Assembly (NCBI RefSeq): GCF_030818255.1
Contig: NZ_JAUTAG010000001.1
Span: 1,612,001-1,676,000, forward strand
Reading direction: 5' to 3'
DNA length: 64,000 nucleotides
Source of the DNA: Microbacterium sp. SORGH_AS_0969
GTDB taxonomy: Bacteria; Actinomycetota; Actinomycetes; Actinomycetales; Microbacteriaceae
Part shown: in pieces, positions 1 through 9,006 of the stretch
Position numbering within the stretch: the first letter of the stretch is position 1
How the letters are laid out: each line of letters opens with the position of its first letter
Translations under genes and position numbers: made by a program
Notes under the pieces: model-generated
What the model saw: the letters and a program-made list of their open reading frames with translations, nothing else
The model's database searches: none
Told to the model about the DNA's origin: nothing

Positions 1-116
1 TCCTCGAGGAGGCGTACCCGGGGCGCCGGGTGGTCACGGTCGACGCCCGCGAACTGTACGCCCGGGGCGGCGGCATCCACTGCATCACCCAGCAGCAGCC
101 GGAGGTGACCGCGTGA
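1..116 (+). CDS. agmatine deiminase, C-terminal fragment
   Basis: Only the last 38 codons lie in the window, in the frame that starts at base 3. They end in a conserved block [10 protein letters not shown], which in peptidyl-arginine-deiminase-type agmatine deiminases carries the catalytic cysteine near the C terminus. The family hydrolyses agmatine to N-carbamoylputrescine and ammonia. The stop codon overlaps the GTG start of the following amidase by GTGA, so the two are probably translated together. The upstream part of the gene lies outside the window. The family call rests on this short but very characteristic motif. Confidence 0.85.
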   Translation, partial: LEEAYPGRRVVTVDARELYARGGGIHCITQQQPEVTA

Positions 117-1816
117 TCGAGGTCACCGAAGCGACCATCGCCCAGCTCGCCGCCGCGCTCGCCGCGGGCGAGACCACCGCGGTCGAGCTCGTCGACGCGC
201 ACCTCGCGCGCATCGCCGCGTACGACGGGCCGGACTCCGAGACGAGGCTGAACTCGGTCGTCGTGCTCAACCCCGACGCCCGGGCCGAGGCCGAGGCCTC
301 TGATGCGCGCCGCGCCGCGGGGCAGACGCGCGGGCCGCTCGACGGCATCCCGTACACCGCGAAGGACAGCTATCTCGTGCGCGGTCTCACCGCGGCATCC
401 GGAAGCCCCGCCTTCGCCGACCTCGTGGCGCAGAGCGACGCGTTCACCATCGAGCGGCTGCGGGATGCGGGAGCCATCTGCCTCGGGCGCACGAACATGC
501 CCCCGATGGCCAACGGCGGCATGCAGCGGGGGCTCTACGGGCGAGCCGAGAGCCCGTACGACGCCGACTACCTCACCTCGGCCTTCGCCTCGGGATCATC
601 GAACGGTTCCGGCACGGCGACGGCCGCGTCGTTCGGCGTCTTCGGTCTCGGCGAGGAGACGTGGTCGAGCGGGCGGGCCCCGGCATCCTGCAACGGACTC
701 TGCGCGTACACCCCGTCGCGCGGCGTGATCTCGGTGCGCGGCAACTGGCCGCTGGTGCCGACCATGGACGTCGTCGTGCCGCATACGCGGTCAATGGCCG
801 ACCTGCTCGCGGTGCTCGACGTCGTCGTCGCCGACGATCCCGACACGCGCGGGGACTTCTGGCGCGCACAGCCGTGGGTGCCGCTGCCGGCTGCGTCCGA
901 GGTCCGGCCGGAGTCGTACGCCGCACTCGCGGCCGACGCCTCGCTGGTCGGCAAGCGGATCGGCATCCCGCGCCTCTTTCTCGGCACGGATCCGCTCGTG
1001 GGCACCGGCCCGAAGGGCGTGGGCGGGCCGACGGGGGAGCGCATCGAGCCGCGACCGTCGGTGCTCCCCCTGTGGGAGGCCGCGCGCGCCGACCTCGAGG
1101 CCGCGGGGGCGATCGTCGTCGAGACCGACTTCCCGCTGCTGAGCAACTACGAGGGCGATCGTCCCGGGGCACCGACGATCGCGACCCGCGGTCTGGTGTC
1201 GCCGGAGTTCCTCCACCGCGAGATCGTCGACTTGTCGGCGTGGGCGTGGGACGACTTCCTCCGCGCGAACGGACACCCCGGCCTCGCGGTCGTCGACGGG
1301 GCGGAGATCTTCCCGCACCCCGAGGGGGCGCTGCCCGACCGGTACACGGGCTTCGACGACGACATCGCGCTGTACCCCGCGCATGTTCGCGAGCACCCGG
1401 TGAAGGCGTTCACCGAGATCCCCGAGTTGGCTGAGGGTGTGCGAGGTCTGGAAGAGACGCGGCGTCAGGATCTGGAGGAGTGGATGGATGCCGAGGGCCT
1501 CGACGCCCTGGTCTTCCCGACGCAGACCGACGTGGCGCCCGCCGACGCCGACGTGAACCCCGCTTCGGCGGACATCGCGTGGCGCAACGGCGTCTGGGTC
1601 TCGACGGGGAACCTCGCGATCCGCCACTGCGGGGTGCCGACGGTGACGGTACCGATGGGGGTGATGGCCGACATCGGGATGCCGGTGGGGTTGACGTTCG
1701 CCGGTCGGGCCTACGACGACACGTCATTGCTGCGATTGGGTGCGGCTTTCGAGGCGCTGCGTCCGCGGCGGGTGGTGCCGCCGCGGACGCCGGCGCTGGG
1801 GGGCGAAAGCGGGTGA
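113..1816 (+). CDS. amidase (amidase signature family)
   Basis: A 567-residue amidase-signature hydrolase. The Ser-cisSer-Lys triad can be placed at Lys84 (PYTAKDS), Ser163 in the Gly/Ser-rich GSSNGSG block and Ser186 in [10 protein letters not shown], which aligns with the usual GGSIRxPA nucleophile block. Length is normal for the family, whose members hydrolyse amide or carbamoyl bonds. The GTG start overlaps the agmatine deiminase stop, so an operon is likely. A role downstream of N-carbamoylputrescine is possible but is only inferred from the neighbour; known N-carbamoylputrescine amidases belong to the nitrilase family instead. Substrate unknown. Confidence 0.85.
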   Translation: MIEVTEATIAQLAAALAAGETTAVELVDAHLARIAAYDGPDSETRLNSVVVLNPDARAEAEASDARRAAGQTRGPLDGIPYTAKDSYLVRGLTAASGSPAFADLVAQSDAFTIERLRDAGAICLGRTNMPPMANGGMQRGLYGRAESPYDADYLTSAFASGSSNGSGTATAASFGVFGLGEETWSSGRAPASCNGLCAYTPSRGVISVRGNWPLVPTMDVVVPHTRSMADLLAVLDVVVADDPDTRGDFWRAQPWVPLPAASEVRPESYAALAADASLVGKRIGIPRLFLGTDPLVGTGPKGVGGPTGERIEPRPSVLPLWEAARADLEAAGAIVVETDFPLLSNYEGDRPGAPTIATRGLVSPEFLHREIVDLSAWAWDDFLRANGHPGLAVVDGAEIFPHPEGALPDRYTGFDDDIALYPAHVREHPVKAFTEIPELAEGVRGLEETRRQDLEEWMDAEGLDALVFPTQTDVAPADADVNPASADIAWRNGVWVSTGNLAIRHCGVPTVTVPMGVMADIGMPVGLTFAGRAYDDTSLLRLGAAFEALRPRRVVPPRTPALGGESG

Positions 1817-1846
1817 CTTTGCGCCTCGCGGCAGATGAATCTCACT

Positions 1847-1880
1847 AGACCCCCCTTGATTGCGGAGTAAGGGGGGGTCT
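1847..1880 (+). terminator. intrinsic terminator after the amidase gene
   Basis: AGACCCCCCTT pairs with AAGGGGGGGTCT across an 11-base loop and is followed by TTTCCT. It stands 31 bases after the amidase stop. A second, perfect 10-base inverted repeat (TCTCACTAGA at 1840-1849, TCTAGTGAGA at 1888-1897) encloses it. The right arm of that outer repeat covers the GTG start codon of hicA. Confidence 0.75.
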
Positions 1881-1891
1881 TTCCTACTCTA

Positions 1892-2101
1892 GTGAGAGCG
1901 CAGAAGACGCGGGTTGTGCTGCAACACCTGAGAAGCATCGGCTGGGTCTACCTGCGGGATGGACGGGGAAGTCACGAGCTGTGGGGGTTACCCGACGGTT
2001 CGCAGAAGGCGGTTGTTCCCGCGGGTCACCGCGAGGTTTCGGCCGGTGTGCTCCGGATGTTGGAGAAGGCGGGAGCGACGCTCCCCGACTCATGGAAGTG
2101 A
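1892..2101 (+). CDS. hicA: HicA-family toxin (mRNA interferase)
   Basis: A 69-residue protein with the HicA double-stranded-RNA-binding-like fold. The pattern is IGWVYLRDGRGSHELW, with the catalytic His at position 28, followed by a VPAGHREVSAGVLRMLEKAG helix region. Known HicA toxins cleave mRNA and are neutralised by the HicB protein encoded next door. The GTG start has no evident Shine-Dalgarno sequence and lies inside the outer inverted repeat around the upstream terminator, so the toxin may be translated weakly or leaderless. The gap to hicB is 11 bases. The family call is firm because length, motif and partner agree. Confidence 0.85.
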   Translation: MRAQKTRVVLQHLRSIGWVYLRDGRGSHELWGLPDGSQKAVVPAGHREVSAGVLRMLEKAGATLPDSWK

Positions 2102-2112
2102 CGGGAGGAAGC

Positions 2113-2499
2113 ATGGTTCGCAGGTTCGATGTCACCGTGGAGCGCGAAGGGCGCTGGTGGGTGTTCGAGATCCCCGAGCTCGGAACCGGTGGCCAGGCCG
2201 CTTCGCTCCGTGAGGTCGAGAGCGAAGCTCAGGGTGTGGCGGCGATGTGGCTCGACGTTCCGCTCACCGATGTTTCTGTCACGGTCACCGTCCACGGTGC
2301 GGAAGATCTTCTGGACGAATGGGCAGCAGCCGGTCGGGAAGAGGCCGAGGCGCGACGTGCCCAGGCTCGCGCGGCCGAACGCCGACGGGCCGTCATCGCG
2401 CAACTTCGTGCGCAGAGGTACTCCGCCCCAGACGTGGGGCGTGTACTGGGCATCAGCCCGCAACGCGTTCATCAGATCGAGAAGCGCAAGGCCTCCTGA
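2113..2499 (+). CDS. hicB: HicB-family antitoxin with C-terminal HTH
   Basis: A 128-residue protein with an N-terminal degraded-RNase-H-like HicB fold (ERE..WWVFEIPELG to about residue 60), a charged Arg/Glu/Ala helix (about 68-95) and a C-terminal helix-turn-helix YSAPDVGRVLGISPQRVHQI. It should bind HicA and repress its own operon. The ATG is chosen because GGGAGGA stands seven bases before it; a longer open frame upstream overlaps hicA and is not supported. The toxin-antitoxin order (toxin first) is typical for hicAB. A sigma-like HTH is common in actinobacterial HicB proteins. Confidence 0.85.
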   Translation: MVRRFDVTVEREGRWWVFEIPELGTGGQAASLREVESEAQGVAAMWLDVPLTDVSVTVTVHGAEDLLDEWAAAGREEAEARRAQARAAERRRAVIAQLRAQRYSAPDVGRVLGISPQRVHQIEKRKAS

Positions 2500-2568
2500 G
2501 TCGGCGCGTCGCAGGGTGCGTGGAATGCCCCGTCGGTGACCTCGCCTTATCCCTCCGTCCTCCTCGTA

Positions 2569-3900
2569 TCAGCACGTTCCGTCGACGAACGTGACCACCG
2601 TCGAGTTGCTCTTGTCGATCTCGCCGCGAGCCGACGGGACACCCGTCGCGACGGTGTTCGTGCCCTTGCGCAGGGTGCCGGAGGCGTCGAGCGTGAGGAG
2701 CGTGCCCACGGCCGTGCTGTCGGCCGGGACCGCGGCATCCACACTCCCTGCGGGGAAGGCGGAACCCGTGTCGGTCCACATCCGACGGTGCATGCCGGTC
2801 CCGTCGACCCAGGTCACACTGGTGTAGTTGCCGCTGTCGAGCTCGGCGAACACCGAGGTGACGCCGGTGGCGACGGACGTCGTGACCCTGCGCAGCACGG
2901 CGTCGGGGCCGAGCGTGAGGAGCGTGCCGACGGCGATGCTGCCCGCCGGAACGCTCGCATCGACGTTCGATGCCGGGGAGGGGCCCGTGCCCGTCCAAAG
3001 GCGTCGATGCATGCCGGTCGCGTCGGTCCAGGTGAGGGTCAGCGCATTGTTCTTGTCGAGCTCGGCGAAGGCGGACGAGACCCCGGTCGCAATGGTCGTG
3101 ACGTCTTTCCGGAGCGTGCCGCCCGAGTCGATCGTGATCAACGTGCCGACGACGACGCTGTACGCGGGGACGGTGACGTCCACGCTCGCCGCGGGGTACG
3201 CCGCGCCGACGTCCGTCCACATACGGCGATGAAGGCCTGACGCGTCGACCCACGTCACCGAGAGGTAGTTGCTCTTCTCCAGCTCGGCGAACGCCGACGT
3301 GACGCCGCTGGCGATCGTCGAGGTCCCGCGCCGGAGCACGCCGCTCGGGTCGAGGGTCACGAGCGTGCCGACGGCGCGGCTCCCGGTGGGGACCGTGGCA
3401 TCCGTGCTTCCGGACGATGAGGCGGCACCGGTGTCGATCCACGTGCGGCGGTGCAGACCCTGCGTGGCGGTGCTCGTCGGCGAGGTGAGGGTGGCGGCGG
3501 CCGTGGCATCCGGGGCCGTCGCCGTCAGCGTGCCTGTCGTTCCTCCTGCCTGGACGCGGATGCGCGGGAGCGTGACACGACCGGCCGCGTCGGAGACACC
3601 GGTGAACGTGCTCGACCCGTTGGCGAAGTGATAGCCGGTGGAGGTCGTGGCGGTCACGCTCTTGCCGGGCCCGGCGACTCCGTCGACTGTGACCGTGACG
3701 GACGCCCCGACGATGTCGGTGCACACCGTGCCGCTATAGGAGGTCTGGTCGAAGGTGAGGGTCGTGGTCGTGGACGCGGATGCCATGGGCGCGAGCGTTG
3801 CGGCGGCGATGGCGGGGATCGTCCATGCGGCGCCGGCCAGGACGGAGCGACGATCGACGTCGGGAGGGAGGAGCGGTGACGGATCCGCGGGCGTGATCAT
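2569..3900 (-). CDS. Tat-exported protein with four 74-residue repeats
   Basis: A secreted protein of 443 residues. The N terminus has a twin-arginine motif (DRRSVLAG) followed by a hydrophobic Ala-rich stretch ending near ASAST. An Ig-like beta domain follows (about residues 45-145). Four tandem units of about 74 residues come next, each opening with G(L/M)HRR(T/M/L)W and containing SVDxxVP, VGTLxTL and GVxSxFAEL. The protein ends with a single Cys. I chose the ATG at 3900 because GAAAGG lies eight bases upstream; an ATG at 3915 would add five residues. I do not recognise the repeat unit and give no function. It is probably cell-surface or extracellular. Confidence 0.75.
   Translation of the reverse strand: MITPADPSPLLPPDVDRRSVLAGAAWTIPAIAAATLAPMASASTTTTLTFDQTSYSGTVCTDIVGASVTVTVDGVAGPGKSVTATTSTGYHFANGSSTFTGVSDAAGRVTLPRIRVQAGGTTGTLTATAPDATAAATLTSPTSTATQGLHRRTWIDTGAASSSGSTDATVPTGSRAVGTLVTLDPSGVLRRGTSTIASGVTSAFAELEKSNYLSVTWVDASGLHRRMWTDVGAAYPAASVDVTVPAYSVVVGTLITIDSGGTLRKDVTTIATGVSSAFAELDKNNALTLTWTDATGMHRRLWTGTGPSPASNVDASVPAGSIAVGTLLTLGPDAVLRRVTTSVATGVTSVFAELDSGNYTSVTWVDGTGMHRRMWTDTGSAFPAGSVDAAVPADSTAVGTLLTLDASGTLRKGTNTVATGVPSARGEIDKSNSTVVTFVDGTC
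2572..3459 (-). repeat. four tandem coding repeats of about 222 bp
   Basis: Within the Tat-exported protein gene, four consecutive units of about 74 codons are recognisable by the recurring (G)xHRRxW opening and the FAEL segment. Units 1 and 4 share most positions. Units 2 and 3 have diverged more. Unit 4 has lost the FAEL consensus (it reads ARGEI) and is followed directly by a Cys codon and the stop. Confidence 0.8.
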
Positions 3901-4183
3901 GGCGGGGCCTTTCATCGGGCAGCGGGAACCGCTGATTGTCGCGCGATCGGCGGCGGCGGCAGCCTGGGGTCGGTCGCGCCGCGCGAAGGTGAGGGGGCTG
4001 CCTCCGGGTGGCTCCCCTCAAGGGCCGCGGAGGTCTCCGCCAGCGGATGGTCAGTCCCTTCACCTCGACGACGCTGTGTGCTCACCTGGTGCCGGCGCGG
4101 CATCCGTGCCCCGCCTGTGGACAACCCCCTCTCGTCGCGGGCGCTTCGCTAGCCTGGAGAACGACCGACGCCGAGGGGGGACC

Positions 4184-7100
4184 ATGACGGAAGTCGCGGG
4201 AGGGCACGGGGGCAGTCACGGGAGGGCGTGGCCGTCGCAGCCCGAACTACTGACCGATACATCGCGGTGCCCATGGTGCTTCGCGCCGATCACGGCGTCG
4301 CCCTGTGCGACGTGCGGACTCGATCTCAGCGATCCGCGGACCTTTGACGTCCTCTCGTTGTCGCAGAACATCGCCGGTCTCGTCCACGCGCGCGACGAGG
4401 CGCTGCGGCTGATTCGTGAGGATGCCGCGGCGCGGGCACGCGCGGCCGTTCCCGAGCCCACGACATCGGCAGTCCCATCTGCAGGGCCGGTTCCGGCTGC
4501 TGCCGAGACGCCCGTTCCTCCCGCTTCGGTCCCGGTCTCCGGCCCAGCGGCTCCGATCTCTCCCCCCGGCGCACTCGAGCCCGCAGAGGAGCAGGGCACG
4601 TCGGTGCCGGTTCCCGACGCCGCGCCGGTCGAGCCCGCCGCGGGCTCCGGGCCTGCGCTGCCGGTGGCCGCTCAGGCGGCGGCACCCCCGACGTTCACGG
4701 CGCCCCCGGGGTTCGCCCCTCCGGGCGAGCTGCATCCGTCCCCGGACGCCGGGGCCGTCCCGCCTGCGGGCGGTCCGAGCGAGGTCGCTCCGAGCGGGCC
4801 GGCCTTCCCTCCGCCGAAACCCGACGAGCCGGCGAAACCGCGCCGCTCGGGCGTGCAGGTCTTCCTCCTCTCGGTCGGCGTCGTCCTGCTCGCCGTGGCC
4901 GCGGCGTTCTTTCTCACGGTGGCCTGGGTCAGCGGCGGTCTCGTCCTGCGCTCGATCATCGTGGGGGCTCTGACCGCGGGTGTGATCGTCACGGCATCCG
5001 TTCTTCGCCGTCGGCGACTGACCGCGACGGCCGAAGGGATCGCGCTCCTCGGGATCGCCCTCGTCGCCCTCGACGTGTGGGCCGTGCGCGCCAACGACCT
5101 CGCCGGCGCGTCCGGGGCGGATGCGCGCGTCTACTGGGGGTGGGCGGCGGTTCTCGCCGGCATCGCGTTCGTCGTCTGGGCGCGCCTCGCAGGCCTCCGC
5201 GCTCCGCTGTCCGCGGGCGTCGCGTCGCTGGCGGTGGGTCCGCCTCTCGTCGTGGCCGGTCTGCTCTCCCGCGACATCACGCTCGGGTGGTACGCCGCCG
5301 GACTGACGGTCCTCGTCCTCACCCTCGCCGCTCCGCTCGTGCGGCGGCTGGCCCGGGCCGACATCGGATCCGTCGCGATCGAAACCACGGCCCTTCGGGC
5401 GTTCGCGGGGATCGGCGCGATCCTCGCCCTGATCTCCGCGCTCGTCCTCGACCCCGAGAGTGCGTGGACGCCGTTCGCCGCGAGCGTCCCGCTCGCCGTG
5501 CTGCTCGCCGTGCACGCGGGCGCGTTCCTCCGCACCGGTGCGGCTCCGGTCGCGACCGTGGCGGCGCCGTTCGCGGTGCTCGCTCTCGGGTCCGGCGTCA
5601 CCGCCACGGTCGTCCGTCTCGCGGATGCCACGGTCACCGTCACCGTTCCCCTCCTCGTCGCGGTGGTCGTCGCGCTCGCCCTCGAGGCCGTCGCGGCACG
5701 GCTGGGGGCTGGGGCTGCCCGAACGGCCCTGCTCGCCGGCGCCCTCACCGCTGCCGCGGGCGCCGCCCTGGCCGCGGTCGCCCCCGTCCTCTGGGCGCTC
5801 GCGGCGCTGGGTGCTCCGCTGCGTCGCCTGCTCCCGCTGTTCGGCGAATCCGCGTTCGTCGTGAACGACGTGGATGCCACGAGCACGGCCGCGGTCATCT
5901 CGCTCGTCGCCGCGGTGGTGCTGGCCGCTCTCGTGTGGCGTCTCACCGGCCGCGGCGCGAGCCGCCGTGTCGTCGTGTGGTGGGTCGCCGCGGGCGTTCT
6001 GCTCCTGGTCGGTCCGCAATGGCGCGTGGGTCTCGCGATCGTCCTCTGGTACATCGCGCTGGCGATCACCGGCGTGGTGCTTCTGCGGCGACGACGGGGC
6101 GATGTCGCGGTGTCCGCCGTGGCGGGGAGCCTCGCACTCCTGACCGGTTGGGTCCTGTCGTTCTCGTCGCCGCTGGCGTGGACCGTCGCGACGCTCGGGT
6201 TCCTCGTCGTGCTCTGGATGCTGGCATCCGTCACCCCGGCGGTACGCGTGCCCTCGACCGGGGTGTTCGTCGCTTTCGCGGCAGGCAGCGCGTGGCTCGC
6301 CCCCGCCGCCGTGCTCGAGGGGCTCGGTCTCGAGGTCCTCGGTCTCGGGCCGCTCGAAGCCGTCGGGTCTGTCGCGTCGATCTGCCTGCTGCTCGCCCTG
6401 GCGCCCTGGAGTGGTCCGCTCGCGCCTCCGCGTGGATGGGACGCCGGGCAGCGCGAGGCGGCTGCCTCCGTGGGACTCGCGATCGTCTTCCTGTCGGCGG
6501 CGGTCTTCGCGGTGTTCGGCAACACCGATCGCGCCGCGTCGACGTGGTGGACCGGGATCGGGGTCGTGGCCACCGCGGCCGCCGCGTGGATCGTCCTCGG
6601 CCGTGCGTGCCGCGCCTGGGTGGCCCTGCGGCCCGGGGCGGCGGTCGTGTGGCCGCTGCTCGCGACGATGGCGGCTCTTGCGATCATCCGCCCGCTCGAG
6701 CCGGTCGAGCTGGTGGCGAGCGTCGCGGTCGCGTCCGTCGGCCTCCTCGCGGCCGCCGTCGCGCTGGTCGCCCTGCGCGGTGACGTCCGCACGCGGATCC
6801 TCACCGACGCCGGAACCGCCGCGGTCGCGCTCCTGTCGGTGACGGCGTTCGCCCCTCGCGCGGGTTTCTGGCTCCCGCTCCTGATCGTCGCGATCACCGC
6901 CCTGATCTGGTCCGTCGACGCGGACGGACTCTTCGTCTCTCGGGGTGTGCGGCGCCATCTCGTGTGGCTCGCGGTCGCGCTCGCGACGGGCGCGCTCTGG
7001 CTGCTGCTCTCGTCCGAAGGAGTCGAGACCGTCGAGGCGTACACGCTCCCGCTCGCGGGTGCTCTCGTGCTGCTGGCCGCCGCGAATGAGCGTGCGCGTC

Positions 7101-8788
7101 GCCGCGTCGGCGGGCGCTCGGTCGCCCCGCCCGCCGTGATCGCCTTCGCCGGGACAGCGCTGGCGCTAGTCCCCTCGGCGGTGACGGATGCCGAAGACAC
7201 CGTTCGCGTGGTCGTCGCCGGTGTGTTGGGTGCGGTGATCCTCGTCGCCGGTTCCTGGGTTCGCCCGCCGCGGACGCCCGACGTGCTCCCGCTCGCGGTC
7301 GCCGCCGCGGGCGCGCTGTCGTTGCTTCTCGTGGGGGGTGCGCAGCTTCTCCACGCGGCGGAGCGCGGTGCATCCGGGGGCCCTCTCCTCGACGCGTTCG
7401 TGCTCGTGGTCGCCGCGGCCCTGACTGCCGCGGCCGTGGGCTGCGGGCGTCGTTCGGAGCCCTGGACGCTACCCCTCGGTCGAGGGGCGGTCATCGCGGC
7501 AGCGGTCGTTCTCGCGATCGGCGAGACGGTGCTCGTCGGCGTCGATGGCGGCCCGATCGTGCGAGCTGTTCTGGCGGTCCTCGTGCTCGGTGCTGCCGGC
7601 GCCGCGGTCCTGCGGGTCCGGCACGCGCTGGCGGGAATCCCGGTGGCATCCGTCCTCCTCGGTGGCGCGGCGCTCGTCGCCGTGACCGGCCTCGGCGCGG
7701 GCATCCGCCCGGTCGAGGGGATGACGCTTCCCCTCGCGGCCGTCCTCGTCGCGGCCGCAGCGGCGCTGCGCGCTCGGCCTCTCTCTCCGGCGGCCACGGG
7801 TCTCGTGAGCCTCGGGCTCGGCGTGGCGCTCCTCCCCTCGGCAGCCCTCGTCGCTGATGAGCTCCCGCGGGCGATCTCGGTCCTCGCCGCCGCTGTCGTT
7901 CTTCTGCTCGTGGCGGCGCTCGTGACGCGCGACGTGCTGCGTCCGCTGGTCCTGCCGACGCTCGGTGTGGCGGCTCTGGCTCTCGTCGTCGCGGGCGGCG
8001 TGCGCGGGGTCGTCGACCTCGACCGGCCCGCCTTCGACGCGTGGATGCTCGCGGTGGCGGTCCCCCTCGTGGTGGTCGCGGTTCTTCTGCAGCGTCGGGG
8101 CGACGCCGTCCCGGCGTTCGCTTCTCCGTCGGCCGCGCTGACGGCGCTGGGATTCGCGGGGGTCCTCTCCGCGCTGCGGCTCGCCGCGGTCGGCGACGAA
8201 AGCCTTCGCGCAGCGGTGACGATCGTCGCGATCCTCGCCGTCGCGGTTCTCTGGAACGGCGTGCATCGCGCGCTCGTGTTCTGGGCCGGTGTGGGTGTCG
8301 CGGCTGCGCTGGGAACGGTCGCTCTCGCCACAGGATCCGCCGATCCGGTCGAGCTCGTGACGGCGCCGATCGCGGCCGTGCTCGTGTGGCACGGCATCCG
8401 CTCTCTCCGCGCTCGACCCGAGCTCCACAGCTGGCCTGCCCTCGGCGTAGGACTGGCGCTGCTGCTCGTCCCGTCTCTGCTGTTCGACTTCGTCGGCGAC
8501 AACGTGCTCTGGCGCGTGATCGGGCTCGGCGTGGTCGCCCTCGCCGTGCTGTTGGTCGGTGCGCGCTTCAGGTTGCAGGCCCCGGTGCTGCTCGGCGGTG
8601 TCGTGCTGATCGTGCACGCCGTCGCCCAGCTCTGGCCCTGGATCGCGTCGATCTACGAGAGCGTGTCGGGCCTGTGGTGGCTCTGGCTCGGGATCGCGGG
8701 TGTGCTCCTCATCATCGTCGCGGCCACATACGAGCGCCGCATCCGCGAGGTGAAGGCCGCGGCCCTCGCGATTCGCGCGCTGCGCTGA
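4184..8788 (+). CDS. giant polytopic membrane protein, SCO7613-C-terminal-domain type
   Basis: A 1534-residue protein. Residues 29-44 form a zinc-ribbon-like CxxC...CxxC (C29, C32, C41, C44). A Pro/Ala-rich linker follows (about 85-215), then more than thirty hydrophobic Ala/Val/Leu segments to the C terminus, which ends in a short basic tail. This layout matches actinobacterial proteins annotated as SCO7613 C-terminal domain-containing membrane proteins, whose function is unknown. The ATG at 4184 follows GAGGGGGG; the frame stays open further upstream but that part shows no protein-like pattern. The gene stands alone, with the divergent Tat-protein gene upstream. About 280 bases separate the two starts and probably hold both promoters. 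Confidence 0.8.
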   Translation: MTEVAGGHGGSHGRAWPSQPELLTDTSRCPWCFAPITASPCATCGLDLSDPRTFDVLSLSQNIAGLVHARDEALRLIREDAAARARAAVPEPTTSAVPSAGPVPAAAETPVPPASVPVSGPAAPISPPGALEPAEEQGTSVPVPDAAPVEPAAGSGPALPVAAQAAAPPTFTAPPGFAPPGELHPSPDAGAVPPAGGPSEVAPSGPAFPPPKPDEPAKPRRSGVQVFLLSVGVVLLAVAAAFFLTVAWVSGGLVLRSIIVGALTAGVIVTASVLRRRRLTATAEGIALLGIALVALDVWAVRANDLAGASGADARVYWGWAAVLAGIAFVVWARLAGLRAPLSAGVASLAVGPPLVVAGLLSRDITLGWYAAGLTVLVLTLAAPLVRRLARADIGSVAIETTALRAFAGIGAILALISALVLDPESAWTPFAASVPLAVLLAVHAGAFLRTGAAPVATVAAPFAVLALGSGVTATVVRLADATVTVTVPLLVAVVVALALEAVAARLGAGAARTALLAGALTAAAGAALAAVAPVLWALAALGAPLRRLLPLFGESAFVVNDVDATSTAAVISLVAAVVLAALVWRLTGRGASRRVVVWWVAAGVLLLVGPQWRVGLAIVLWYIALAITGVVLLRRRRGDVAVSAVAGSLALLTGWVLSFSSPLAWTVATLGFLVVLWMLASVTPAVRVPSTGVFVAFAAGSAWLAPAAVLEGLGLEVLGLGPLEAVGSVASICLLLALAPWSGPLAPPRGWDAGQREAAASVGLAIVFLSAAVFAVFGNTDRAASTWWTGIGVVATAAAAWIVLGRACRAWVALRPGAAVVWPLLATMAALAIIRPLEPVELVASVAVASVGLLAAAVALVALRGDVRTRILTDAGTAAVALLSVTAFAPRAGFWLPLLIVAITALIWSVDADGLFVSRGVRRHLVWLAVALATGALWLLLSSEGVETVEAYTLPLAGALVLLAAANERARRRVGGRSVAPPAVIAFAGTALALVPSAVTDAEDTVRVVVAGVLGAVILVAGSWVRPPRTPDVLPLAVAAAGALSLLLVGGAQLLHAAERGASGGPLLDAFVLVVAAALTAAAVGCGRRSEPWTLPLGRGAVIAAAVVLAIGETVLVGVDGGPIVRAVLAVLVLGAAGAAVLRVRHALAGIPVASVLLGGAALVAVTGLGAGIRPVEGMTLPLAAVLVAAAAALRARPLSPAATGLVSLGLGVALLPSAALVADELPRAISVLAAAVVLLLVAALVTRDVLRPLVLPTLGVAALALVVAGGVRGVVDLDRPAFDAWMLAVAVPLVVVAVLLQRRGDAVPAFASPSAALTALGFAGVLSALRLAAVGDESLRAAVTIVAILAVAVLWNGVHRALVFWAGVGVAAALGTVALATGSADPVELVTAPIAAVLVWHGIRSLRARPELHSWPALGVGLALLLVPSLLFDFVGDNVLWRVIGLGVVALAVLLVGARFRLQAPVLLGGVVLIVHAVAQLWPWIASIYESVSGLWWLWLGIAGVLLIIVAATYERRIREVKAAALAIRALR

Positions 8789-8838
8789 GGTGGCGGTGCG
8801 GCGCTGCGCTGAGGAGGCGCGGCGGCGCTGCGCTGAGG
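8777..8838. repeat. 24-bp tandem repeat across a stop codon
   Basis: GCGCTGCGCTGAGG occurs at 8777, 8801 and 8825, with a period of exactly 24 bases. The first copy holds the last Leu-Arg-stop codons of the giant membrane protein. The next two copies repeat the same codons and stop in the same frame. Confidence 0.8.
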
Positions 8839-8870
8839 TGGCGCGGCCGCTCAGCGCCGAGGCGGCGGAC

Positions 8871-8945
8871 CAGATTCGGAGATGAGCAGCAGATTCGGAT
8901 CGATGCACCGGGCAGGTCCGAATCTGACGCTCATCTCCGATTCTG
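8871..8945. repeat. palindromic element A1
   Basis: A near-perfect 75-bp inverted repeat. The left arm begins CAGATTCGGAGATGAGC and contains CAGATTCGGA twice. The right arm is the complement, ending GCTCATCTCCGATTCTG. It lies between the convergent giant membrane protein gene and fic, 82 bases after the former's stop. It has no U-run. It is related to the elements at 32935, 34888 and 35808. Confidence 0.85.
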
Positions 8946-9006
8946 CGCGTGTCGGAGGCCCACTGACGGTAACCGAAAACTCGAAGGAGCGTCCTCGCGT
9001 TGCCCG

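Noticed and set aside
3755..4183. A longer N terminus for the giant membrane protein
   Set aside because: The extra 143 codons overlap the divergent Tat-protein gene and are Arg-rich with no domain; the zinc-ribbon-containing start at 4184 has a purine-rich ribosome binding site.
5131..8502. Very long open frames on the minus strand opposite the giant membrane protein (over 1,100 codons)
   Set aside because: They are shadows of a real gene in very GC-rich DNA; the products are Arg/Ala/Thr-rich without domains, and no start signal is seen.
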